A stretch of DNA of 64,000 nucleotides, taken from assembly GCA_023055505.1 (NCBI GenBank), contig JALIRH010000004.1:39933502-39997501 (forward strand), written 5' to 3'. Positions 1 to 15,800 of this stretch are shown here, piece after piece. The notes beneath the pieces were generated by a model, which ran no database searches, had not been told where the DNA came from, and saw nothing but the letters and a program-made list of their open reading frames with translations. The position numbers and the translations under genes were made by a program. The stretch comes from Callipepla californica brunnescens. Taxonomy: Eukaryota; Chordata; Aves; Galliformes; Odontophoridae. Numbering within the stretch: position 1 is the first letter of the stretch; every line of letters begins with the position of its first letter.

Positions 1-399
1 CAAAATTAATAAGAAACTATTCATAAATTATAAAACCGTTAAGACTAAAATATATCAACAGTACAACTCTGTGCATGTAATGAAGTCCAAGAATACACAC
101 AAAAATAGATGCTTGCTCGGAATAAAAATCTGTAAGCTACTACCTGCACATGTATCTACTAGAAAAAGGAAGAAAAAAAAAAGCTAATCTGACGTCCTAA
201 TATTTACGATGACTTTTTAGTAAGTTTGAATATTCACAAGGAGTCAAGAAAAATAACACCAATAATTTAAATGACTTCCCATTGCTCCATGATCTCATTC
301 ACATTCATCCTTCTCCAAGATTAATAGCTCTACATAACTTCCACAAAGATCATTCAGCCTCTGCAGTTACAAATGAATTAACATTTTCTGTAACTGTAC

Positions 400-3300
400 C
401 ATGTTTGAATGCGCTTTTCTGGGCATCTCCTTACTGCAGTATAGATAGAGAAATTTATTCATCTGTGATGTAGCTAAGCGATCTCTAATCTCCAAATCTT
501 GAACAATAAAGATCTGCCGTGACACTGGCTGTTCCAACAAACCAGAATCGACTTCTGCACCACTTTGGGGGTACACTTCATGCTGGAATTTCACCTTTTC
601 AGACATGAAGAAAAACAGCATCATCAGTTTCAGTGATAAAAAAGTCTTAATAACAGAATATTATCAAAAATAAAAACAGACTAACAGAAACACCGACACA
701 CACAAACTCATCCTTAAGACATCCTTAAAACTCACTCCATTATTTTAAATTTCTGTGCACCAAATAATGAAAATATCCAAATATTTCATATCATACTTAT
801 GTACATATTCTTATTTTAGGATGCAAACTCAAGACAGGTCAAATAGTAAGTAGCATAAAATGAAGAATAAGTTTTGCTTTTCCTTTTAGTACGGACTCCA
901 TCCTGTTGCTTAATCTCCTCATTCTTTCAGTGTGCTGAAGTGTGTACCATGCAAATAGCAATTCCTGAAGCCTGCACCTTCCACACTTTTAAATGTTTCT
1001 CCTTTTAAACAGATTTCTCAAGTAGCTTCTTCCAGTTTCAGTTTCCTTTTTAATTACCTATTATCCATGTTAGTCCAGACAAATTATAATGATTTACCCT
1101 TCTTAAATTCTAAGTAGTTCTGAGTTTCTCTTTCTTCAGTTCTTGATGTGGTTCTCAATCAAAAGCTTTGGTAACCTATAAATCATGACCTATCTTAAGT
1201 CGCACCCTTTTTTGCAGTGGGACAGGCCACACACACCAAGCTGAAATGTGTTCTACTGGCCACATACTGAGATTTCAAGAAATACAGAATTAAGTGCCCT
1301 GAACTGAAGATACACGTAATAAACCTTGAGATGAGATGAAAAATATAACTTGGTCAAAAATACTGCTAAAAAATATCATGGTTTTGATAGTAGTTTTTTT
1401 TCTTTTGAGTTCTTTTTTTTAAGTATGATATAGCCTCATTAAAAAGTACAAACAACAAAACAAAAAGCAAAACAGAACCCTATGTCTGAGTACTAATACC
1501 AAATATCTAGTCATCAAATACCTGCAAACTAAGGGACATACTTCCACATGTGGAATATTAAACCCTCTTGTCTTTCTATCACAATGCCATGTTCTGTCTA
1601 GAAAATCAGTATCAAGAATTTCTAGCAAATTTTAAGTGGCAACATAATGAATTTTTAAGTTGTAGAAGCACTCACAGGTTTTAAATGGCATTCAAATTTA
1701 TGAAGTACTGTTCATCATCATATAAATGTTTGAGCAAAGCTTATTTAAAAGTTTCTACTATTACTTTATTTATCATGAGATTGTCAGTGAACAATTAAGC
1801 AATATTCTGCCACAACAAAAAATAAATTTCTTGTAAACTAATTCTAAATCTACCACTTTCAGTGTAACTGCTTAGACGTAGACAGACGTTACTGAAAGAA
1901 AGCCTAAGCCTACTCAATTCAAATGGAAAGCTGATATTAAAACATTATAGCATTGTAATGATATTTTCATAGTCATAGTTGAAGATTTTTGTCATTCACC
2001 TTGCTTAATTGTATTTCCATAAGGAAGTCTGGGTTCCTTCCTCTTCCCCCACATGCTGTACCCCTTCCATGTCTTGTTGGTGTATGAGAAGGAGAACTAT
2101 GGGGACTTCTGAGGGCGAAAAAAAAAAGAACATTTTTCACCACGAATTTAAATTCATCTCACTGTGAACAAAAACTGGAAGTTGAATTAACGTTAACCAA
2201 GAAAAAACATTATTTCTATTTCCAAGTAACACATATCGACTAGGAATGCTAGGTGTATGTTTCCCAGGAAACTGCCTTTCATAAAAATTTCATTAATTTT
2301 GTCCACGATAACATTAATTCCTCTTTATCTTAAAAGCCACTCTTCAAACTAGACGCCAGCTACTACAGCAACAGTCTCTTACACCCCATAAGTTCCACCT
2401 GCCTAGGAAATTATACTTTTCATATAACACTTACAAGCAAAAACATTACTCCACTCTCAAAATAAATTAATAAACAAAAAGCCATAACAAAAATTCAGAT
2501 TGTTTGACAGTGAGCTAAACACAGTTAGCTGACTTAGGGTTTATCTCACTACATAATCTCAAATCAAAGGGAAATAAAGGATTTAAAATGTACTGATGAT
2601 CAGTACTATATGAAACACTTACACGAAACTTTTAGCTGGAGATGTTGGTGGTGCAGTCCCAAAATCCCTTCCACCATAAAGATGCCAAATAAGAGAGATT
2701 TCCTTCACAACATAGCGTACCAGAGGAACAGGAAAATGAAGGGGAGCTTTACTTGCATCTGTTTTTTTCACAGGCTGGCTGAAATGATTTTCCTTTATGA
2801 AAATTGCATCATCAACCAGTTTTCTTATTACCGGTTCTTCTTCTTTATCCTAAAAATGTACACAAAAATAATAACATTAAGGAGATAAATATACATTCCT
2901 TACTAAGATGTTTAATTTCTTCCTATGAAAAGAGACTGTTCTATACTGTTTTCTGAAGGTTATACAATACAGGTTTGGTTTAGGAATGATGCATATAAAG
3001 AAATAGAAACAAAAAGCACGTCAGAATAAATGAGAAGCTGAGCATAAGTTACGAATAATGAATCTGAAACTGAAAACAAAACCAAATATTCTGAGGTAAG
3101 GTCGCCACGTACTGCACATGAGATTACATGAAGAACATGAACACAAGCTGTTTTCAAAAAGCCTGAGCACAGTTTCACAAAACTTTTAATGCAGTGGACA
3201 GACAGTGAAGTAACACAGCTTTTCTGTGTCTTGTAGTTTTCTGAGCATAAGATCCCTACTGGAAACTTGGTCTATGAGAAAACTGAATAAAATGTTAAAA

Positions 3301-3842
3301 GATGTGCAAAGCTATTATCTTCTAAGCATTGTATTTTTCTTACAACTTCTTTTTAAACTATGCTTTTATTGTAAGCCAAATGGCAAATATTAATCATTAA
3401 TAAAATGTATATAAGCTGACAATATACTTTGGTATAATACTCAGCTCACAGAACACTTTCCTGAGACAGAGAAAAACTTAACCTATTTTAAAATAGTTGC
3501 ATATACTTCCAACAATAACAACGTATGAACTTCTTTCAAACAAAGATTATTTTTGTACACTCAGAACCTTCTAACTCAGTTTACATATGGCTCATTTGGA
3601 TTTTTAAAATTTTTTTTAGTAATTCACTAAAATTCTTACAGAAACAGCAGCTTTTGGTGCAAAAAGAATGCAGAAATCATCACTTTCTGCAGGAATATCT
3701 CCCAAATTTTCATTTATCAGGTGATGAGTGAATGAACTGTAAGTGGGACTCGGATCTTGTGAGACATTTCCACTCTCATCTGGAAACAGGAAGAGATCTG
3801 AGCAAGATGGCTCCTGAGTTTGACATCTGTCATCCAAAACTC
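400..3842 (-). CDS. ATG2B: ATG2B coding exons 30-33 (LIR and WIPI-binding region)
   Basis: Exons, 5' to 3': 3640-3842, 2623-2849, 2000-2108, 400-594. Exon 30 carries the LIR core FCIL preceded by two aspartates (complement 3664-3675, residues 1490-1493), the GABARAP-family docking site described for ATG2. Exon 31 carries the WIPI-binding stretch; where I recall Tyr-Phe-Ser in human ATG2B this copy reads His-Phe-Ser (residues 1523-1525). Exon 33 reads [17 protein letters not shown] and [13 protein letters not shown] and ends at a GTACAG donor. No further exon is visible between 1 and 399, so the window starts inside the next intron. Confidence 0.93.
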
Positions 3843-6800
3843 CTGATAGCACAGAAAAAACATGCTTCATTAGAAAGGTCATCACAAAGCATCAACAAAG
3901 TAATGCAATATTTAAGTAAAACATGATACTTTAATTACATTATCAGAGTAGCTGATAGAAATTCAAGAGGCATTTTCAAAAAGTTAGTCTACTATTGAAA
4001 TGATTATAACATTCTTAACTAGTTACTAGTAGAGATGATTTGAGAACTTAAAGATAAAAAATTCAGAAAAATACCACATAGGTACAAAAAATCTTCCAAT
4101 TCCAGTAATGAGGTGACAGTAACTTTCAGTATCACACCTTCAACTGTGGAAAAAATGTTATCACTACTTGCAGTACAAAGTCCTTAGCCAAATTAAACCT
4201 GGATTTAGCTGTAATCAGGATGCAGAAGCCATAATTCTGTGTTTAAATCAATTACCTTGTTCTGTCCACTAATTAAAAGATTTCCTCACAGCTCAAAGTT
4301 TTTTTTTTTGTGACTTGGAGGTGTACCATCCTCCTGGTCTATCTCTGCATACAGAATAGAGGTTTCTGTTTCTTCCACACCACAGAATGCACGTGAACTT
4401 ACACCAGGGCTGACTTACTTTGACAATCAGGGGTTTCCGATAGAGACGTGCAAAATCTGATATCATCCTTGCTGCTGCCTGTATTTAAGTAATGTGTACC
4501 TTAAATTACTTTTGCATTACTGTTATTAATAGTGAGAATTTATTACTTGACAGAAGACTTTCGACATGAAAGGCATGCTCCAATTATTTCTGCAGTATTT
4601 CAACATACACAAAGCTTTTGATCCTGCTTTCTGTAGAGAAAGGTTCCACTTTATGTTTAGTTATGACTCCAAAGGATTCTTACCATTAGGCTCTGACTTC
4701 ACAGCAGAAGTCTGATGAGTCTCAATTTCTTCCATAGCATCACTCATCAAATCACGTAAAATCTGTTGCTCTGATTCAGCGAGCAGAGGTCCATGTGAAG
4801 AGGGCTGGCTAAAAGTCTCCACCTACAGGCAACAAATTATATATAGTCACATTTGAAAATAACAGCATATCATGCGAAACAGGATTTTGCTAGAATGTCC
4901 TGAAACACAGAGGTTAAACTGTATTAAAAGTCAAACAACTCCATAAATAATCAATTGAGATAGAACTATGATCAACATCATTTGTAAAACAGAACAAAAA
5001 TACTACTATTTGGGATATTTACATCATTAGAGCATTTATGTCCTAGAATTTCTAGGATATAGTATATATATAGAATATAGTACATTAAATAAACAGCAGA
5101 AAACACAACTATTTAGTAGTGAAAAAACCTATTTAGTAGTGGAAAAAAAAAAACCTAAACATTTTACTCTCAAACATTTTTGAGTCAGATACAGGCTAAT
5201 ATTTTTGCAGCATTTTTCATGTTCTTTGGAGAAAGAATGTAGATATCAAAAGTACAACAGACTAGCAAGAAGTATACAGTTACATCAATGTTATTTTGTG
5301 ATTTTATACCTTCATTTTTGGCTTGTTAACTCCGCATTTAATCTCTGTTTTACTTGGAGGATGTAAATCACCATAACTTGCAATATATTGTATAAGATTC
5401 ATTAGTGCAGCACATGAATCAGAGCAGGTGCGAATATGGATTACATCACTGGAACAGTGCAGCTCAAAGCGTGGTTTAGTCTGGATAACAAGAAGACACA
5501 CTTAAGAGTACTAATAAAATCAATCTAAAGTTCCATAGAAATAGCTTTATATACAGGTATTTTAAAATTAGTTAACTAGTCAACCAGAAATGAGAAAAAA
5601 ATAAACACGCTTAAAAAAAAGTAGCATAACTAGATTCTAAATATAATACAGTAATTTATAAATCACAGATCAGTCTGATTATTTTCGATTTTGTTTTATT
5701 TGTGGTTAAATACTTACTCTTTCCCCATCTGAATCAGATTTTACTGTCGTAATAGTTAGTTCCAGCAGTCCCATATCCATAACACGAACATAATCTGAAA
5801 GACAATGTGTAAAAAATTGAAGGAAAAAAAATAAAAAAAGTAACAAGCATCTTTCTTTTTTATATTTGGTTGTTAAAGCGTAAAAAGAGATTTCACCAGA
5901 ACTTTTTCTAGTATATCATCTCTAGAAACACTGTGTGCCGCGTAGTCTATAAGAAATTTATCCTTATCCTGTTCACCCAAGTTAGAGCAAGAGGCACTCA
6001 GAAACTGAGTGACCAATCCTAGGTGCTTACTGCTGGAGTTGTAGAGAGGACATTTTAATACTATACCCATCCTTCAGTACCAAGAATGTATTACTTCCCC
6101 ACTTTGTTGCTTAAACACCATAGGCATGCCTTTATTTTGCCCTTCGCTAGAGATATCTCAGCTAAACTAAACACACTCATTTATGGACACAAGGTTTCAT
6201 CACTTCCCCAATTTATTTTTTAATATTCTTTTAAGTTTCTCAATCCTATCAGTTGCTACTGTATAAAAGAGAGGAGAATAGCTGATATTTTTCTGATAGG
6301 ACTATCTAGCATTCCAAGCTATATAGCAACTTTCAAGTTCAACTACTGAGAATGTGTAACTCCTGAAATGAGCTTCTCTGACATGCTTCAGCAACTACAA
6401 ATCTAAACTAGAACACTCAGGTTTCCATCAGTATTGAACTACTCATTTCACATCCAACTAGTCACTCTTCTCAGACCTTCAACAATCTTTATATACAGTC
6501 AATATTCCTGTAATGCTCTATCAGAAATTCAACAACTGATAAAATCCTTACCTCTATGGAGGTTTACCATAACAGTGTTGCACTTGTCAGACAGATGCAA
6601 AGCAGCTTCATCTAAAATTACCCTAGAATATCAGTAAACCAAAACAAACAAACAAAAACAAAACATTAGGAAAAAATAAACGCAACAAAGAAATGCTAAT
6701 TCAGCAGGCATAGAAAAGGAACAATACTTAGTACAGAAAAAAATATTCTAACTCCAAACTATTCACCCTCACTTTAACTTCCCATCATTTCCAAATCCAC

Positions 6801-9800
6801 CAATTAACTCTAAAAAGTGCAGAATTGCTGATTGCTAATTAATGCAATTCAACAAAAGTAGTAATGTATTCAGCCTAATAAAAAAGAATGATTACACATG
6901 AACAAAGTATATTTCAAAGATGTATTTCACTAGTGTGACCGTTTACACAATGCGAATGCTTGACAGATCAAATAGCAAACAGGCATTACAAGTTTCTCAG
7001 AAGCTCTCATGTTTCACAAGCACTTAAATTCATACCTGAGAGTAGAATAGGATTTATCTACTGCAACGCTGCTGGAAATGCTGAAAGTTTCAACAGTAAG
7101 TAGTGATCTGACTGGCAAAAACACCGGCCTAGCAACAAATAGAAAAATATTTTTTTCTATCAAAAATTGATGCTTACTATATAAAATGTGTATTATGTAA
7201 TCACAAATATTCTTTACTGATAAACTTTTATTTATATATTTATACACTTAGAACCAGCTAAATCTTCTGCATCTTAGACAAGCACTTATCTTATTTTAGA
7301 TTGCTCACAGTTTACCTTTTTTTCATTTAGCACTTTATCCTAACAAACATTAACAATTGTTATTAACAGTATGCAAACATGAATGTTTAAAATTAATAAA
7401 TATAGTGCTGCAGTGTCACCAAATGACATAGACTTGCATTTTACTTACCTGTAATCAAGAGCACAACTCCATAGATGCACATGAAAAGTTGTAACTGTAG
7501 CTGGAGGATTATATCCCAGAACAGGCTCATCAGAAATATTCAAAAAATATAAAATCTAGAAATCAAAGATATCATTATAATACTTCAGCATCTGCTCATT
7601 TAACAAATAATAACGCATTAGAAAAGAGAAAACCTGTAACAGGTATGATAATAATTTCATTACTGGAAAGAACAGGTAGCAAATTAAGCTCAAATGTTTG
7701 AAAGTGTTTACCCAGTATATGAACACCGGGAGAGCACTAAATGCAAACTGGACAAAAATGCAACAAACCTGTAGACTTAAAAGTATAGAAAAATCTTATC
7801 CAAAATGACTACCTGTAGTTCCCAACTAACCATTTCTAAAATATTACCCAGTCCCAGGCATCTGTCTTTGCTGCTGTTACTATGTTTGTACTTTTATTTA
7901 GATACTACAGTATCAGTAGTAATGTAGACCACACTGCATAAAACACATTCCTAACCTCCTCTTTGACATATCTCAAATTTCTCTCTCAAATCTGTTATGC
8001 TTTGAAGGTTTCTCTTTAAATTGTTTCAGGCAGCGTGCAAACCAGCAGTACTAGTCTTTTAGTGATATCCCCTACTTACTCCCATGGCCCATTCCCACTC
8101 CTTACAGAAAAGATACCCAAGTGCACTTCATTCAAGATTAACTGAGCAAAAATTCACTGTGTAAAGAAGCAATATTATGTAAAGCAGAGAACACACAGGA
8201 GCACGATACAGAGGAAAAAGCTGTGAAATGGCTGAGTTCAAAGCACCAAGTACAGCTTCATACAGCAACAAATTTAAAATGAACATAAAAATATGGCTAC
8301 TGTATTGAAGGATAAGCAGGGTAAGCTTAAATGAGAAGGTTTACTATCTGTAATTCAATGTGGTGCACATGCAAATACATACACCTATTACTGCTACTCT
8401 GCAAATGGCAAGAGATGAAACAGGAATCAGCTACTGAGAAATTATGTGAGCAGAGGGGAAAAAAGCAAACATGATTTCAGCACTGCAAGTAGTGGGAGCT
8501 TTGTTGGGTTAGTTTGGGGGTCTTTCGTTTTCTGTTATGATTATTTAAGTAAAGGATTATTAACATAATTCCTAACGAAAAGGGCAAGAAATTAATGGAT
8601 TAGTGATTTTTATTTTTAATTGTAAATCATCTTTTAAGAGGGCAAAAACTAAGACAAAACCTAACATTAAAAATTCTAAGGTTTAGTTTCAAATTTAAAG
8701 CAGTTGTTAAAATAATGAGATTGAAATTCAAAATGAAGTTGAGAAAATTCTAGAAATCTGACCTGTTCATACCAACTCAGACCAGAAGGCAACACTCTGT
8801 GTTGAAGGGTGGCTCCTCTTAGCCCAACAGCAACTAGAAATTCCTGCATAAGAAAGCTGCACAAATTAGTTCACATGAAATACATGCACGTGATTAAGAT
8901 CTTAAGTGTTTACCCTTGTTCTCCCAAAACTGACTATAAACTGTCTAAATAGAATTGTCTAGAAACTGAAGTACTGGATAAGAATTAAACAAAACAATCT
9001 TGCCCAAAACAGAAACCTTGTTTAATATAGTCCAGTATTTGTTGCAATGGGACAGTCCGAAAATCACTTCTCTGGTGGTGGTAGGAAGGCTATTCATTTA
9101 TTCTGAGATTCACCAGGAATTACAAGGAATACAAACCCACCCAGTGGAGTCCCACATTATAGTGTGTTTAAACCTGAGTCAACTGAGCCACAGTGACATT
9201 CTGCAGTTAGGCAGATTCCTTCCCTCTCTAGATAACTCTGCCAACCTGTTTGTCACCATTACACTGGCAAACAGGTCATCTTTTAGCCATGCTAATGAAT
9301 ACTACTGTTGAAGCCAACTCATTTACCAGAGGACTGCTTCAATCAGGCAAGCAAAGGCTATGCATTAGGCAACACTGTCAGTAAGCTGACTGTAATAACT
9401 TTTAACTCTCTGTATTTGTTCTGCCTGGTTTGACATCGGATTAAAACTCAACGAAGTTAAAACACAAATAGGATAATAAGCATATAATATGATCAGCACA
9501 GTAAAGTACTGGAAGAATTACTACACTGAGCTGACAACCTGCACAACTGACCCAAGAGAATCTGATTTTAACAGAATAAAAGAAAAAGCAGCTCCTAAGT
9601 CATGGCTTCCTCGTCTATAACCCTTGTATATCTGAAATCTAAACACTCCCATGTACACTGAGATAAATAAAAGCACAAATTTAAAAAACACAAACCTTTG
9701 TATTGCTCTCTATTTTATCAGATTGGATTTTGACTGCAACAGTCAGCATATTTGGGCAGTCCACTCCCACACCATCTGAAGATGTCCTGCTAAGACCATC

Positions 9801-12800
9801 TTCTTCAGAAAAACAAATAGTAGGTTCTAGCCAATGGGGACGTATTGTGCTGGGCAGCCGTACTTCAGATGAAGGGACAGCCCCATCCACCATGCCTGCA
9901 GAGATTGTGTAATGAGCAACATTGTGATTCAAAGCTGCGGCTAATAAAGCATGAAAGGAAAATCCTTTTTGTTCTGAATGTCTTTAAAATCCTTTCGTTA
10001 CCGACAAATAGACTTACAACTACAAAATGCAAAAGGAAGGTTGCAAGTGATTCAATATTTAAAAACATGGCTGAAGCACCCAGAGCCACCTCAATCCCAA
10101 CCCTACCTTGATGATATAAATTGAGGCTGCTAGAATGGAGACAAACGTAGTGTCTATCTTCGAAACCTTCATATTTAGTCACACTGAAAAGTGAACCATT
10201 GTTGAATTCCAACCAGAATTCACCATATTTTCCTTCTAGTGCTTTTCCATCATCCTGCTGAAGGAAGAGCAGAAATGATATGCTGAGTTGGTGCAGTTAG
10301 ATCAAACTAACTTGACACATGCAACCAACAGCTATTTTTCTGCTTACGTTTAGCTATTCTTATGTTGAACCAAGTTTAAAAAAACTGCTAAAACGTTACA
10401 TCATTTTACAGTCCAGTTAAATTATAGTACAGCAGTTAAGAAGAACACAGTTATTGTTACATATACTTGTTCCTTCATGAAGATGGGATATTTTGCATGA
10501 AAGGATCCGATGGTCAAAACAAAAGAACTTTTTACATACCATGTTTGATTTTATGCTATTTTCCAGCCTTGGTGACTTACCTTTACATCTGTGAATATTG
10601 ACACTAATCCATGTGAGACATTTAGCAGAACAGACAGAAAACTTTGTGAGTGCTTATTCTGAAAGTCAAGCTTTTTCCTTCTGCGTGAACGATAATTTGG
10701 ATCAACAGTGGAATAATATTGTAGTGTTTCCTCTTCAGATCCACTCTCGTCATCTAACAGATAAAACAGCAAATGACTAACTTTCTAGTTGACACATTTT
10801 ATGCCAATAACTCATTGTTTAACCAGAGGTGATGCAATTTAATTTCACACTTATTTTTCCTTAATTGATAAGCAATCCACATTATTTCTTCTCAGTTTAA
10901 ATATTTTTTTCTTACAAATTTGCACATTCGTTCCAGTACAATCAAAGCCCCTTCAGCCAATTCCACTTTCCTATCACAATAGCTCAAGAGGATTTATTAA
11001 GTTGATAATTACCATAATTAACTGCAGATTTAAATTGACTGAAGCTGTCTTTACTGAAAGTATTGATGAGCTGACTGGCCACAGATAGTCCAACACCGTA
11101 AGAAAGGTTTTCAAATGTTTCTACAGGAGATGGAGCTGTTGGTTCCCACAACAATAAATCATTGCTGATTCTAGAAAGAAATATATTATTGTTATCGAGA
11201 AGATAATATTTCATATAAGGTGAAAAAAGCATCATCTCCTACACAGATTTAATATACCAGATTTCATAAACAAAGAGGAAAATGTTCAAGAGAACAAAAA
11301 GGAATAATTTATGCAGGAATAAAAGCCATAAATAATGAAAATCTTCTTTCCTCCATAATTATGGTAATAACATACCATACTCTAGCATTAATAGAGACAC
11401 AAAGAAATCTCTAGCAATTGATGCACATTGGATAAATACGTTGGGGAGGGAAAATACTATTTTTATCACATCAACTTGCAGGAAACATTACTTATTTTGA
11501 TCTTACATGAGTCTGTGTCAGCTAGTGTAACAGAACTTGTACAGTCAATAATCTGAGTATTTAAAGAAAGTTTAAGCATGGCAACACTGAAAGAGAAATA
11601 ATGGCTAATACAGTCTAGAATAACATCATCATCTTTCTTCACATAGGTAATAAATAGCATAGTAGTTATTTTTCAATTGATATCATCCTTTGAGTTGTTT
11701 TTTTGTCCCTTCTGCAGATAAGGAACAACTAACATAAACAGCAACAGAAATCAGAATTAAAGTCAGGTTCACCTTCCCTGGTTAGCCTCTGAAAAACTAA
11801 GAAAAAGAAAAAAGAGTACTGTTAGGGTTTTCCCCTGCCTTATAAACTCTTAGATTTAAGAGGAAAGTCACTGAGTTAAAAAAAAAAAAAAAAAAAAGAA
11901 ATCAACAGTTTTTGAAGTATAACGACTATTTATAAAGGAGAATATTAGGGCAGAACTAAGCACTGTGAACAAAGGCCTTAGTAAATTTTTCACTGAAAGC
12001 AAAAGACTTTAATTCTCTTCCTTGTTCACAAAATCTGCCACATTCTTCTTCAGCAACTGACTTCTATAGCACCAATCAGACATACAATAGTGTCCCTGAG
12101 GTCAACTTCTAAGTGTATTTTAGAAGGAACTTTACATTCTTAGAAAACAATACAAATTTCAGCTCATTTAAATGCTTTCATTAACAGTTATCAGAGAACC
12201 GAAAGTATAAGCAATGATAACTACGTAAAACAATCATCATACTTGCCTATTGTAAAGTTTTTCATAAAAGCTTTTGTTTGGTAATGTTAAGTGAATGTTT
12301 GGTAACATGAGCTCCAGTACATAGTGAGAATTGTTAATTGTTTTATCCTGAAACTCAGTCATTTCAACAACATCTCCTGGCATCACCATCTGAAAGAAAG
12401 ACAGAACAAAATAAACCCCAAGATGAAAATAAAAACAAACAACTGAAGGACAGAAGATGAATATAAGTGAGAACACCTAAGTGTGAGAATACATTAACTT
12501 TATCCACTATAAGCACAGAGCAATAATAAAATTTCACAGTACCTCTTCATTTTCAAACATGACTCGACGGGAAGAAAAAGGAGAAGGCTCTGGTCTTCTA
12601 AAATCACAGACATCTTTCAAGGAATGAGGCCCTCCTTCTTCTTCCTCTTGAAAGTTACCATCTCCTTCTTCCTCCTCAGCTGCTATCCTTTCCAGAATGG
12701 AGTGCACAGCCAGAGGGTTTATTTTCAATACAATCCTAATGTTGGAAACATTATGCAGAACAAGCCATTAGAGGCGCCAAGAATTTCTATGTTACTGCAA

Positions 12801-15800
12801 AGAAAAATGACACAGTTCTACTATTTAGCCAGTAAACACCAGTTGACTTAGGAAGTCAAGGATCAGGGCTCTTTCATCAGCTGGAACATTTTGTTAGAGG
12901 GAGTGACAGCACAGAAGAAACACCAAACTTAGAGAACAAAGGAACATAGAAAGAATTGTAAGGCCAAAATGTTAGCATCAGTTATTTTCAACTCTATCAA
13001 GCAACCATTAGGTGAAAATTGTGGCAAAAATGTCTATGTAGCAAATTCTTAAGTCACCTTTTTAAACAGCATTAGGCCATGCCATTCTGTAACTGAGGTA
13101 TTGTACTGCCTTACAAGTTGCAATAACACTATCAAAACATAAGTGGTGTTGTTACAGCTTTGTACCAGCTTACTTATATTTTGAGACACACACAAAAAAA
13201 AAACCAACAGTTTTTTTTTGTTGTTCTGTATTCAGTCTTCAATGTAAAACTGAGATAAAATGTAAAATGACAAAATAGACTGACAAAGTTTCAAGTCTCC
13301 TTCATGATCACCTTACAACGAAATTTAGTCAAACCTATCGAGAAAACATTATATATTAAAACCATCTCGATTATAAACACAAAAGTTTTATAAGTTCTTG
13401 GGATCAAGAGCTACATGTTCTTTGCAATCAATTTTAAGGCATTCACCACACAAGTACTCAGCATTAAAATTTTAAGAACAGCAGTATTTGAAAATACTAA
13501 CAATCTACACTGCAAAACAAAACATGATTTTACCGAGGCCAATCAAAGTTGTCTGATGATGTTATATCTCCATCTACCCCGCCAGACACTTGAAAAAATT
13601 TAACTGGTGCTTGTGTTTTATCTTCTTCAAATGAACCTAAACAGAAAAATATAGTAGAAAAGAAGTTCATTCCGGAATGACAATTAATAACTACAGGATG
13701 CCTGCACTAATCTGAACAGAGGCAGTAGAAAAACTCAAGAAAAAATAATGACAGCTGCTAGCTTGAGGTCACCTCCTCCTCAGGTGGCAGCCCAACAGGC
13801 TAACATATCCAACCTGATCACAACGTACATTTTGTCTTCCTTTCCACCCAAATCTAAACATCAACTTTTAGAAACCAAACTACTTTCGAGTTGTATTTTC
13901 CTACTTTGTAAGGCATAAAAGGCATATGAGTATTACCATTTTCTCAATGGCAATCATTTAGGACACCAGTATCTGCTATATTTTTAAACTAGACCTGAAA
14001 TTCAACGTTTAACTGTACTGCTCCCATATTATTTACAAAATTTAGCCTAACACAATGAGTCCCAGGAATACATAAAACATATGATAACTGGACAGAAAAT
14101 AACAGAAATGTTAGTTCAGGTCTCAAAAACAAAAAAGCAAGCACTGTACCCATGTACATTATCACCATCTCTTAGTACTATTACTTTGAATTATGCCAAT
14201 ATTTAGCAGTGAACTTTAAACTGCAGGAGAGATATCTGCTCCACCAAGAGAGAAGTCATTATTAAGATTATTTTCTATTAAACCTTTCTGGTAAAAATAA
14301 AAAAAATACATATTTGAACATAATGTGAATACACTTACCAGTTAGCTCTTTAAAAGTAACTTCTAATTTTACTTGTTCTGGAGTTGAGCCTCCTTTAAAC
14401 TCTGTTTTAAATTCTATATCCGTAAATTCAAGATGAAGAATCTCTTTCTGAAGTGACTTCTTAAACCATGGTCCTCTTTCCTGATCTGACCGCAGGTCAG
14501 GTATTGGGAAGCGAACAGACAAATTTAATGCAGGAGCAGTGACTTGAACTGAAACTCTACAGTTTGCAGGAGTATGTGAGTCGTCCAGAAAAACTTCAGT
14601 AAATGCTTTATGCTAAAACAAAGTTAACAGAAGAAATTAATTTAATAATCTGCAGTAGAGAAAAAAATGCTAAAAATAACTATGAAGAAAGGTTTTTCTT
14701 TAATATCCTACAAAAAGGCTGTTTCATATATCACACAAAATAGTTTGTGTGATAACTACAATGCAATGTATCTGTTGCCCATCCCTTCTATTACCTGCAA
14801 CAAAATTGGGTATGGCACAGTAGAGACAACTGGGCTGACTGACAACTTAAGATTTCAATACACGTATAAAATTTTCAGTACCAGTTACTGCTGCTAAAGA
14901 GCACAAAAGGACAGAGTCAAAAGCAGAAATCATTCAAGATTCTCCCTTTTTGCTTGTCTGATTGTCTTAAGCTGTGAATCTGAACAGTTTATGAAGTAGT
15001 TATCATAGTCTTTAGGTCTGTTATCAAGTATGTAATCACTGAATCTAAAACGAGTACCTGAGTCAGATAGCTTCTGTTCAATAGAACTTATACACAAACA
15101 AAGAAACCCCAAAAGTTAGAAAACCAACCTGCCTTCCTGTGGCAAAAATTCAGCAAATTTCTAAATAAATTTCCTTTTTAACTTACCAGATTTATGTGTT
15201 TGTTGTAAGAAGTATACATGTGAGACGCCATCATCTCCACTGTAGCTAGTTTCTGTGGTTGAAGCAAAGAATTCAATCTGTCCACAATACTAATATCCAA
15301 CTCACAGAACACTGGACTTAATTTTATTTGTAACTCTGCTTTCTGTGGAATAGAACTAAGTCTGCCTTGACTACCCTGAAAAGAAACAGAAGAATTACTA
15401 AAATTCTTAAAAACAATGTAATGAAGCAAATTATATGTGAAAGACTCAGTTGTACAAGATACCTTCTTATAAAAATGAACAAAACTAGACAAGGGCTATT
15501 ATGCAGAAATTCGGTGTTTTTAATATCCCTTCTTACCTGAGGTCCTCTATTGTCTGAATGCTTATAATGAAGCTGAAGGCATGGCAGAGCATGAGAATCA
15601 TTTTCTTCGTCAGAACGAAATGTCAGCAGCTTTAAAATAATAGTTAAGATAATTAATGGATAAGAAGAGTTGCCACAGGAGAAGACCTTTATGTTATTTT
15701 TATTAGAAAAGTTAGTATGCAATCCTGGATTCAAGTCAACAAACAGAGCCTTGGCCCAATCACTTACTCAATCCATTTGTTCAGTCCCTTTATTAGATGT

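Noticed and set aside
15324..15734. 136-codon minus-strand open frame as an independent gene
   Set aside because: It is an off-frame reading through ATG2B exons 13-14 and the intron between them; the true frame is the ATG2B one.
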